From the NCBI GenBank assembly GCA_015657435.1, contig JADLKH010000003.1, forward strand, positions 490,874-496,476: a stretch of DNA of 5,603 nt. Direction: 5' to 3'. Each line of letters starts with the position of its first letter. Within the stretch, counting starts at the first letter, position 1. This DNA comes from Synergistales bacterium (lineage in GTDB: Bacteria > Synergistota > Synergistia > Synergistales > 79-D21). The position numbers and the translations under genes are program-made. The notes under the pieces are model-generated. The model made no database searches and was not told the origin of the DNA. It was given only the letters and a program-made list of their open reading frames with translations. This document shows positions 1 to 5,272 of this stretch, piece by piece.

Positions 1-928
1 TTCCGTCCGAAACCAGGTCTTCCACACCGCCCCATCGTGTCGCTACGACGGGCTTGCCGTGGGAAAGAGCTTCCAGCAGCGTATTGCAGAAGCCTTCGTA
101 AAGCGATGACTGGACGTAGATTCCGGCGGCTTCGTAAACCGGGCCAAGGTCAAGGGTGACGCCTGGCCAGCGGATACGATCCTTCAATCCCAGGCGCTTT
201 GCCAGGAGCTTTAGGTCGGCTTCCTGCTTGCCTTCGCCGTGGATGACGAGGTCCCACCCGGGATGGCGGGAAGCAAGGCTTGCGAAGGCATCGAGAAGCA
301 GAGGATAGTTTTTTTGCTTCGACAGGCGTCCCACCGACAGGATGAACGGACGCCCCGGATTTTCGGGGGGATTTCGGGGTTCAGAGAGAATCCTGCCGAA
401 ATGGGGGAAGAGCGGGTTCGGGATGACCACCGTTTTGATGCCGGGCAGTTTTTTCGCGTAGTAGCCTGCGGCGAAGGAAGTCAGGCAGACGACCGCACGG
501 GCTTGCGGGTAAAGGGCTTTCCGGAGCGCCCGGTAGATCCATTCGATGCGTCCCTTTTCGGGATCGCCCCTTTCCGAAACGATCGCGGGGATTCCGCTTC
601 CCTCCAGAGCTTTCAGTGTCATGACGCCGAGTTTTGTCCCCAGGGAGACAACGATGTCGGGCCTTCGTTTCAGCAGGGATTCTTTCAGTTTTCGGTAAAG
701 GTCCGAGTGGAAAAACAGGTGTTTCTCCAGGAGGGGCATTTTTCCCCTGTCGAGTCCCAGGTCGACCAGACGGCAACCTTCCGGGGGACAATAGAAGGAG
801 CTCTCCGCGGCGTTGACCGTGACGAAGGACACATCCGCTCCGCGTCCCGCAAGTCCCTCTGCAAGGAAGCAGGAGAAGCGCTCGGCTCCGCCGGCTCTCA
901 ATCCCTCGATGACGATTGCGGCACGCAT
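1..928 (-). CDS. GT4-family glycosyltransferase (group 1), 3' end outside window
   Basis: Probable nucleotide-sugar-dependent glycosyltransferase acting in the cytoplasm or at the inner face of the membrane, adding a sugar to a lipid-linked glycan. The start is ATG at 926-928; 309 residues are visible and no stop is reached. The N-terminal Rossmann half carries the acceptor-side motif GLRAGGAERF (residues 9-18), typical of GT-B, GT4 enzymes. The C-terminal donor-binding half begins at ILSVGRLSKQKNYPLLLDAF (196-215), with R201 and K206 as expected phosphate-binding residues. The EX7E motif lies in SLYEGFCNTLLEAL (275-288; E278 and E286), followed by GKPVVAT and GGVEDLV. Related enzymes are about 350-380 residues, so roughly 50-70 C-terminal residues are missing. 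A GGGAG Shine-Dalgarno lies 8 nt before the start and overlaps the end of the upstream ATP-grasp gene; the gap between the two genes is only 4 nt. Donor, acceptor and linkage cannot be read from sequence. Confidence 0.93.
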   Translation of the reverse strand, partial: MRAAIVIEGLRAGGAERFSCFLAEGLAGRGADVSFVTVNAAESSFYCPPEGCRLVDLGLDRGKMPLLEKHLFFHSDLYRKLKESLLKRRPDIVVSLGTKLGVMTLKALEGSGIPAIVSERGDPEKGRIEWIYRALRKALYPQARAVVCLTSFAAGYYAKKLPGIKTVVIPNPLFPHFGRILSEPRNPPENPGRPFILSVGRLSKQKNYPLLLDAFASLASRHPGWDLVIHGEGKQEADLKLLAKRLGLKDRIRWPGVTLDLGPVYEAAGIYVQSSLYEGFCNTLLEALSHGKPVVATRWGGVEDLVSDG

Positions 929-932
929 GCGA

Positions 933-1838
933 TCATCTCCCGGCCCGCACATCTGCGGGATTCCGGTAGAGCATGGGGTTGTGCCGGTCCAGTTCCCACA
1001 TTCGGTCTCGCAGGTCATTCAGGGCGGGATTGGCGTAGACCAGGAACCCCGCGCTTCCGGTGAAGGTCAGTTCACCGAAGTAGACCTTGCCCCCGACATC
1101 ATACAGATCCACCCGGACGAAATCGATTCCCCTCGAGAGTTCACGGGCGATTTCGACCATCCGTGAAAGGTTCTTTGGCCTGGCCCGTTCCCCGGCAATT
1201 TCCGGGGTGAGTTCGCCATCGACAAGGTTCCATGCAGCGTCGAAATACCCTGAGATGTTGCCGGGGGTGTCCAGGCAAAGGCGGCAGTCGAAACCGTGCG
1301 TGCCGTTGTAGCAATAAAAGCGGTAGTCCCACGGCAGTTCCCCGTTATCGAGCAGCAGTTCCTCGACCGCGATCCGGGGGGTGCCAAAGTCATAGTGCCG
1401 CTCGCCGAACTTGCGGGAATAGCTTTTCCGAACCTTGCGGTTGAAATAGCGGATGGCGCGTTTCCTGTCCAGACTCGACTTGTCGCGCACAATCTCGTTC
1501 CAGCCGCTGGCGTTGGAAATCTTGAGGACGAAGCTTCCCGGCAGACTGTCGAGAATCCGGTCATCCAGCCGGTCATAAACGCCTAAAAGCGGGACGAGGA
1601 CGTCGCCGCCGATTCTCTCCCCGACGTAGTCCCTTACGAGGACCTTGTCCGCGAGCCTTCCGTAGAAGGCGTGGTTGCCGTAAAGTTTCCGGAACTGGAT
1701 TTTTTCCCAATGGGTTGTGGGATTTTCGAAGTCTCCCTCGAATCCCACATGCTTCATGAACAGCCGCCTGATTTCCATCTTCTGGCGGAGGAAATTGAGA
1801 CTTCGGCCTGCACGACGCAGGGTTTCCGTAAAAGTCAT
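933..1838 (-). CDS. TupA-like ATP-grasp enzyme (surface glycan/glycopeptide ligase)
   Basis: A 301-residue protein matching the TupA-like ATP-grasp family (Pfam PF14305), named after the Bacillus teichuronopeptide protein TupA and common in capsule and O-antigen loci. ATP-grasp enzymes join a carboxylate to an amine or similar nucleophile using ATP; the substrate here is unknown. Family blocks visible in order: KVLVRDYVGERIG (65-77), LVPLLGVYD (81-89), SFVLKISNASGWNEIV (102-117) as the ATP-binding lysine region, PRIAVEELLLD (154-164), DYRFYCYNG (171-179), and FVRVDLYDVGGKVYFGELTF (240-259) with acidic D244 and E256 as likely Mg-ATP ligands. There is no signal peptide or membrane segment, so it is cytoplasmic. 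The start at 1838 has a poor Shine-Dalgarno and lies 9 nt after the stop of the GAF gene, so translation is probably coupled. A later ATG (residue 28) preceded by AGGCGG is possible. The glycosyltransferase follows after 4 nt, supporting a glycan-modification role. Confidence 0.88.
   Translation of the reverse strand: MTFTETLRRAGRSLNFLRQKMEIRRLFMKHVGFEGDFENPTTHWEKIQFRKLYGNHAFYGRLADKVLVRDYVGERIGGDVLVPLLGVYDRLDDRILDSLPGSFVLKISNASGWNEIVRDKSSLDRKRAIRYFNRKVRKSYSRKFGERHYDFGTPRIAVEELLLDNGELPWDYRFYCYNGTHGFDCRLCLDTPGNISGYFDAAWNLVDGELTPEIAGERARPKNLSRMVEIARELSRGIDFVRVDLYDVGGKVYFGELTFTGSAGFLVYANPALNDLRDRMWELDRHNPMLYRNPADVRAGR
937..941 (-). promoter_or_regulatory. Shine-Dalgarno of the GT4 glycosyltransferase gene
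   Basis: GGGAG on the minus strand, 8 nt before the ATG at 926-928. It sits inside the last codons of the ATP-grasp gene (A-G-R-stop). The glycosyltransferase is therefore likely translated by coupling or re-initiation after the upstream stop. It also supports this ATG over later in-frame starts. Confidence 0.7.
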
Positions 1839-1847
1839 GACCGAGGG

Positions 1848-2846
1848 CTAAGGCTTCAGGTGTGCCTCACGCCTAAGCAGTTCGATGCCGTGCGCGAGTT
1901 CGCCGGCCACCTGGGTGAAATAGGCGACCTCGGAGGGGCCGAAGGCCCCGGGTTCCGCGGAGTAGAGGCAGAGGATCCCGCGGGTTTCACTTCCTGATTT
2001 GAGGGGGAAAAGAGCCACGGAGCGATACCCTCTTCGCAGGGCTTCCTCCACGCGAAAGAAGTCCACGGAAGACGCCTCCAGATCCGGGACGGTAACCGGT
2101 TCTCCCGTAGAAAGGACTTTTTTCGCAAGGCTCTTCGGATAACGGCGCTCCCAGGCCTTGAGCCTGAGACGCGTCAGGTAGTTCCGCTCGTAACCGGCGT
2201 GCCCGGACGCCACCAGGCGCTCGACGCCATCCTCGTCCTTCCGGGCGAATCCCGCCCAGGCCATCCGCAGGCCCATCCTCTTCACCAGGACCCTGCAGAA
2301 ATCCCGAATGTACACCCGCTCGTCCTCCAGGAGGAAAAGCAGCCGGTTGCACTCGCTCATGGCCTGCATGGCCATCGCGGCGGCTTTCTGGCTATCCTTC
2401 AGCTTGAGGTAGGCGGTTCTCTGAAGGATGAGGTCGGCCCGGGCGTCCTCCAGTTCGAAGGCATGTTCGGCGCGCTCGCGGGCTTGCATGGCGGCCCATG
2501 CGAGGGTTTCTTCCAGGGACTCCGGGCAATCGAAGTCCTTGGGGCCGAGAAGCGCTTCTGCGCCAAGCTTCAGGAGTGGGGCGAGGGGTTCTTCACACGG
2601 GTTCTCAAGGAGGATCAGGACGGGGAGGTTCGGAAACGACCGTTTCAATAGGGAAAGAAAGGGTTCGTCCTGCTGCGGGGGGAGGTCTGCGTCCAGTATC
2701 GCGGCGTCAAAGGCCCCCCTCGAAAGGATCTCGGCCGTTTCTTCCATGTTGCGGACACAGGCGGTTTCCACCCGGGTCAGCAAGACAGCCCGACGAGAGG
2801 GTCCGGGGCCGATCAACAGAACTCTCGAAGCGGGTGTCGGTTCCAT
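1848..2846 (-). CDS. Degenerate receiver domain + GAF sensor protein, no output domain
   Basis: A 332-residue cytoplasmic signalling protein. Residues about 7-115 look like a response-regulator receiver: beta1 RVLLIG, the beta3 site AAILDADLP (putative phospho-Asp D52), beta4 PVLILL and a late K103 in LLGPKDF. The acidic pair after beta1 is replaced by Gly-Pro and the Thr/Ser after beta4 is absent, so classical phosphorylation is doubtful. A charged, heptad-like helix follows (about 120-168). A GAF domain fills about 170-324, with MAWAGFARKD, STGEPVTVPDLEAS, RGYRSVALFPL and GILCLYSAEPGAF. The protein ends there, with no kinase, GGDEF, EAL or DNA-binding part. The start at ATG 2846 is chosen because GGGAGG lies 8 nt upstream. 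An in-frame ATG at 2882 lacks such a site and would sit almost on the predicted transcription start. The ATP-grasp gene follows 9 nt downstream, so it may regulate or localise the surface-glycan enzymes; ligand and partner are unknown. Confidence 0.85.
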   Translation of the reverse strand: MEPTPASRVLLIGPGPSRRAVLLTRVETACVRNMEETAEILSRGAFDAAILDADLPPQQDEPFLSLLKRSFPNLPVLILLENPCEEPLAPLLKLGAEALLGPKDFDCPESLEETLAWAAMQARERAEHAFELEDARADLILQRTAYLKLKDSQKAAAMAMQAMSECNRLLFLLEDERVYIRDFCRVLVKRMGLRMAWAGFARKDEDGVERLVASGHAGYERNYLTRLRLKAWERRYPKSLAKKVLSTGEPVTVPDLEASSVDFFRVEEALRRGYRSVALFPLKSGSETRGILCLYSAEPGAFGPSEVAYFTQVAGELAHGIELLRREAHLKP

Positions 2847-2854
2847 CGGGTGGA

Positions 2855-2860
2855 CCTCCC
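2855..2860 (-). promoter_or_regulatory. Shine-Dalgarno deciding the start of the receiver-GAF gene
   Basis: GGGAGG on the minus strand, 8 nt before the ATG at 2844-2846. No comparable purine-rich site precedes the longer in-frame ATG at 2882. It is the main reason for choosing the 332-residue form. Confidence 0.75.
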
Positions 2861-2891
2861 GGAGAATCAGGATGGGTTGCATAACGATTTC

Positions 2892-2921
2892 ATTCTAACA
2901 TCCTCCGCTTTCCCTACTCAA
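2892..2921 (-). promoter_or_regulatory. Candidate sigma-70 promoter for the receiver-GAF/ATP-grasp/GT operon
   Basis: On the minus strand, a -35 box TTGAGT (2916-2921) and a -10 box TAGAAT (2892-2897; 5 of 6 to consensus) are separated by 18 bp. The expected transcription start is near 2885, leaving a leader of about 38 nt that contains the GGGAGG ribosome site. It is the only intergenic space in the window and lies just before the first gene of the left block, which fits an operon promoter. The call rests on consensus matching alone. Confidence 0.5.
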
Positions 2922-2962
2922 ATCTTACTCCAAAAAAGCAATCCGTTTCCCTGGGGTCAGAG

Positions 2963-3068
2963 CTTGATTTTGACCGTTTGTGTCCAATATGAAACGTTTT
3001 CGGAACGACAAGAGGGGACTCCTGGTGCAAAAGTCCCTTCTTGTCATATGCAAACGGTCGAAATCAGG
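2963..3068 (+). repeat. Long nested inverted repeat (18-bp outer stem, hairpin inside)
   Basis: The outer arms are 2963-2980 and 3051-3068. All 18 positions pair if the plus strand is RNA: 16 Watson-Crick plus two G-U (2964/3067 and 2971/3060). The enclosed 70 nt hold a second hairpin, 3007-3020 with 3032-3045. Between them is an asymmetric internal loop, 26 nt on the left and 5 nt on the right. The segments TGTCCAATATGAAACG and TGTCATATGCAAACG on the two sides are also similar as a direct repeat. On the minus strand the wobble pairs would become A-C mismatches, so the fold is better in a plus-strand transcript. No U-tract follows either side at terminator distance. Confidence 0.85.
3007..3045 (+). 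repeat. Inner 14-bp hairpin with 11-nt loop
   Basis: GACAAGAGGGGACT (3007-3020) pairs with AGTCCCTTCTTGTC (3032-3045), leaving the 11-nt loop CCTGGTGCAAA. There are 13 Watson-Crick pairs and one G-U (3014/3038) in the plus-strand sense. The stem is long and stable enough to impede a polymerase or form a cruciform, but no T-run follows it, so it is not a standard intrinsic terminator for lysK. Confidence 0.85.
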
Positions 3069-3071
3069 GTG

Positions 3072-3097
3072 CCGTGTCCCTTCAAAGTCTGACACGG
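3072..3097. repeat. Short inverted repeat spanning the lysK stop codon
   Basis: CCGTGTC (3072-3078) and GACACGG (3091-3097) are perfect 7-bp arms around a 12-nt loop that contains the lysK stop (3082-3084). An overlapping alternative hairpin is CTGAC (3089-3093) with GTCAG (3100-3104) and a 6-nt loop. There is no T-tract, so I do not call a terminator. It may be the outer module of the neighbouring palindromic element. Confidence 0.6.
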
Positions 3098-4158
3098 GAG
3101 TCAGGATTGCCGAAGAAGACGCGAAACATCCCTGAGAGGACGCGGACGGACCGGGCGTATTCCTCAAGGTTCAGGCGTTCGTCGGCGGTATGGTCGAGGC
3201 GGGAGTCGCCGGGACCCCAGGCGGCCATGGGGCAGTTCCATGCGGCGGCATAGTTGAAGTCCGCGGTTCCGCTCTTGGCCAGAAGGCGTGGAGTGCCGCC
3301 ATTCTCCCGGATGGCGACTCTCAGGGCCCGGACCACCGGGTTGTCCCGGCCGGCGGAGTGTGCGGCCACGGAGGAAACGAGCGTCGCGGAGACACATCGA
3401 GCTTCCGCCTTCGCCCGGCAAAAATCGAAAACCGTATCCGGAACGGCTCCCAGCGGCAGCCGGATGTCCAGGTCGATGGATGCCGTCCGGTTGCCCTCTT
3501 CCGAGCCGGACATGCAGAGGACGTTGGCTCCCGTCCGCTCGACGGCGGGGCGGGCGGGATCGTCCTGCCCTTCGATCTCCCCCAGAATGTCGGCGGCAAC
3601 CCGCAGGCAGGCGGTGAGAGGGCTCGTCCCGCCGCTGCGGTGGGCGCCGGTGTCCCCGGCCGTAAGTCGGACCTGGAGATACCCCCGGTAGGCGAGCGTG
3701 ATGCCGTCGGTTCCCGAGGGTTCCCCCACGAGACAGGCCGCGGGAGTGTGCAGGGGAATCCGGTGCCTGGCCCCGAGGGAATCGGTTTCCTCCCGGACGG
3801 CCGCGACGAGGGTCAGCCGCCACTCCGGCGGCAGTTCAACGGCTCCCCCCGCAACCGCGAATGCGCAAAGGGGACCCCTGGCATCCACGCTTCCCCGCCC
3901 CCAGAGGGTGTTCCCCTCGATGCGGACCTCGGGACCGCCGGGCACCGTGTCGATGTGTCCCAGCAGGAGGAACTCCGTCGGCCCGTTTCCCTTCGTGGCG
4001 ACGACGTTGCCGGCCTCGTCGATTTCGGCGGAGTCCCATCCCAGGCCGGGAAGCCGCAAGGCGAGAAGGTTTGACGCTTCGGCCTCTCTCCCGCTCGGGC
4101 CGGGGATAAAGACGAGGTCGAAGATCAGTTTTTCCGCTGCGTCATGCGGGATTTCCAA
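3082..4158 (-). CDS. lysK: LysK-like [LysW]-lysine/ornithine hydrolase (M20 metallopeptidase)
   Basis: A 358-residue cytosolic di-zinc M20 peptidase, predicted to cleave the isopeptide bond that attaches lysine (or ornithine) to the C-terminal glutamate of carrier protein LysW, releasing the free amino acid. Visible motifs: GHIDTVPG (67-74; H68 and D70), GRGSVDARGP (87-96; bridging D92), REETDS (122-127; E123-E124 catalytic/metal), GEPSGTDGITLAYRG (145-159; E146), KSGTADFN (295-302) and DHTADE (322-327; H323). The compact length and the direct link to lysZ and lysJ favour LysK over ArgE or DapE, which are usually longer. The only in-frame start giving a proper N-terminus is TTG at 4156-4158, with GAGGTG 7 nt upstream; it overlaps lysJ by 17 nt. 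The in-frame ATG at 4272 lies inside lysJ and would add unconserved residues. The last residues (NPDSRVRL) abut the palindromic element and may derive from it. Substrate choice between lysine and arginine routes is unresolved. Confidence 0.88.
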   Translation of the reverse strand: MEIPHDAAEKLIFDLVFIPGPSGREAEASNLLALRLPGLGWDSAEIDEAGNVVATKGNGPTEFLLLGHIDTVPGGPEVRIEGNTLWGRGSVDARGPLCAFAVAGGAVELPPEWRLTLVAAVREETDSLGARHRIPLHTPAACLVGEPSGTDGITLAYRGYLQVRLTAGDTGAHRSGGTSPLTACLRVAADILGEIEGQDDPARPAVERTGANVLCMSGSEEGNRTASIDLDIRLPLGAVPDTVFDFCRAKAEARCVSATLVSSVAAHSAGRDNPVVRALRVAIRENGGTPRLLAKSGTADFNYAAAWNCPMAAWGPGDSRLDHTADERLNLEEYARSVRVLSGMFRVFFGNPDSRVRL

Positions 4159-5272
4159 GGGCGAGCACCTCTTCGAGCGTCTCAGCCACCCGCTCGAAAT
4201 GGTCGGGCTCCGCCGCGAACGACGGCAGGAAGCGGACAACGTTCGGTCCGGCGGGCAGCGCCAGGACGCCATGTCCCTGGAGCGAGCGAACCAAAGGGGC
4301 GGACCTCCCCTCGATCTGGACGCCCACGAGGAGTCCCAGTCCTCGCACGCCCTTTATCGTCGGAGAGTCGATCGCCTCAAGGCGGGCCCGGAAGGATTCG
4401 CCCAGGTTGCCGGCCTTCTCGCACAAGCCTTCTTCAGAGAGCAGCGCAAGAGCTTCGTGCGCGACCCGACACACGAGGGGATTCCCTCCGTAGGTCGAGC
4501 CGTGGCTTCCCTGGGGGAAATCGCCAAGGCTCCCTTTCCAGATCGTGACACCCACGGGGAGCCCCCCCGCAACGCCCTTCGCCAGACAGACGATATCGGC
4601 GGCCAGCCCCGTCAGGGAGCTCGACAGCATGGCCCCGCATCGCCCGAAGCCGCTCTGGACCTCGTCCGCGACGATCAGCGCACCTGCATTCTGACAGGCG
4701 GCGGAAATCTCCAATCCTAGCGCCGGGTTCATGGGGTAAACGCCACCCTCTCCCTGGACGGGTTCGATGAAGACCGCAGCCACGCTCTCGTCGACGACTC
4801 CGGGCAGGTTTTCGGGGGCATGGTGTTCCACCTCGAACAGCAGCGACTGGAAGGGACGCCGGTAATGAGGGTTGAAGGTGAGGCTGAGGGCTCCGGCCGT
4901 CCTTCCGTGGAACCCACGACGCAGGGCCAGGATCCGGCGCCTTTCGGGGCGTGCCAGGGTAACCAGCTTCAGAGCGGCCTCGATGGCCTCCGTTCCGCTG
5001 TTGCACAGGTAGGCCTTCCCGTCCGGCAGAAGGCTGCCGAGCTTTTCCAGGAGACTGGAGCGGATATCGTCGTCGAATCCCATCCCGATGGTCCAGGGAC
5101 GGCCGGCGGCAAGGTTGAGCGCGCTCACCAGGCGAGGATGGGTGTGGCCGAAAAGGGCCGAACCGTGGGCGGTGAAGAAGTCCACATATTCCCGTCCGGT
5201 TGTGTCGGTGACGACACCTCCCCGTCCCGAGGCGAGCGTCAGACCGCGGCTTCCGTAAAGACAGCTTGGCAT
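4142..5272 (-). CDS. lysJ: LysJ-like [LysW]-aminoadipate/glutamate semialdehyde aminotransferase
   Basis: A 376-residue class-III PLP aminotransferase of the acetylornithine/ornithine aminotransferase group. In the LysW route it converts the carrier-bound semialdehyde to carrier-bound lysine or ornithine with glutamate as amino donor, in the cytoplasm. Motifs in order: NSGTEAIEAALKL (91-103, phosphate-binding), FHGRT (121-125), FIEPVQGEGG (168-177), VADEVQSGFGRCG (201-213; cofactor Asp D203), CLAKGVAGGLPVG (229-241; Schiff-base K232), GSTYGGNPL (258-266) and NVVRFLPS (344-351; R347 for substrate carboxylate). All key residues are present and the length is normal. The start at ATG 5272 is preceded by AGGGAGGGGA, with 8 nt between its end and the ATG. 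A longer in-frame start at 5428 would add 52 residues lying wholly over lysZ and unlike the family. It overlaps lysZ by 34 nt and lysK by 17 nt. On its own it could be called ArgD; the kinase neighbour argues for LysJ. Confidence 0.9.
   Translation of the reverse strand: MPSCLYGSRGLTLASGRGGVVTDTTGREYVDFFTAHGSALFGHTHPRLVSALNLAAGRPWTIGMGFDDDIRSSLLEKLGSLLPDGKAYLCNSGTEAIEAALKLVTLARPERRRILALRRGFHGRTAGALSLTFNPHYRRPFQSLLFEVEHHAPENLPGVVDESVAAVFIEPVQGEGGVYPMNPALGLEISAACQNAGALIVADEVQSGFGRCGAMLSSSLTGLAADIVCLAKGVAGGLPVGVTIWKGSLGDFPQGSHGSTYGGNPLVCRVAHEALALLSEEGLCEKAGNLGESFRARLEAIDSPTIKGVRGLGLLVGVQIEGRSAPLVRSLQGHGVLALPAGPNVVRFLPSFAAEPDHFERVAETLEEVLALGNPA
4166..4171 (-). promoter_or_regulatory. Shine-Dalgarno fixing a TTG start for lysK
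   Basis: GAGGTG on the minus strand, 7 nt before TTG (4156-4158), embedded in the last codons of lysJ. No in-frame ATG or GTG lies nearby. The ATG at 4143-4145 that overlaps the lysJ stop as ATGA is in another frame and stops after six codons. Confidence 0.7.

Larger units (their letters stand above)
2951..3098. mobile_element. Candidate REP/MITE-type short non-coding element
   Basis: About 148 bp of palindrome-rich DNA with no credible coding content between the two operons. The ends are imperfect inverted copies of each other: the reverse complement of 2951-2966 reads CAAGCTCTGACCCCAG and 3083-3098 reads CAAAGTCTGACACGGG (11 of 16 identical). The interior is a nested long palindrome (2963-3068). 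The flank GGGGTCAGAGCTTGA and the segment GGTGCCGTGTCCC resemble, from memory, termini of dispersed palindromic elements near REP-associated (Y1-type) transposases in several environmental bacteria. I could not check this by search. There is no transposase here and no clear target duplication. If the right boundary is correct, the element reaches into the last codons of lysK. It could instead be a native structured RNA or attenuator. Confidence 0.4.

Noticed and set aside
381..791. Minus-strand 136-codon frame within the glycosyltransferase region
   Set aside because: It is the wrong frame of the GT4 gene; the GT4 frame is open through the whole region and carries the EX7E and donor motifs.
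239..1063. Plus-strand open frame of 274 codons
   Set aside because: It is antisense to the GT4 and ATP-grasp genes, which carry clear family motifs. The product has no recognisable domain and its openness reflects GC-rich codon bias.
2882..2882. ATG start giving a 344-residue receiver-GAF protein
   Set aside because: There is no Shine-Dalgarno and it lies about 3 nt from the predicted transcription start; the ATG at 2846 has GGGAGG at good spacing.
3007..3045. Rho-independent terminator of lysK
   Set aside because: The hairpin is strong, but on the minus strand it is followed by GTTCCGAAAACG and has no T-run; the only T6 run is far downstream, at 2932-2937.
2925..3167. Small coding frames across the intergenic region on both strands
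   Set aside because: They run through the palindrome, lack ribosome sites and have no recognisable product, so the region is better explained as non-coding repeat plus promoter.
3190..4074. Plus-strand open frame of 294 codons
   Set aside because: It lies wholly antisense to lysK, whose zinc-site motifs are intact on the other strand.
4272..4272. ATG start giving a 396-residue LysK
   Set aside because: The extra 38 residues overlap lysJ, are unlike M20 N-termini and have no proper ribosome site.
3698..4720. Plus-strand open frame of 340 codons
   Set aside because: It is antisense across lysK and lysJ, low-complexity and rich in Arg, Pro and Ser, with no family motif.
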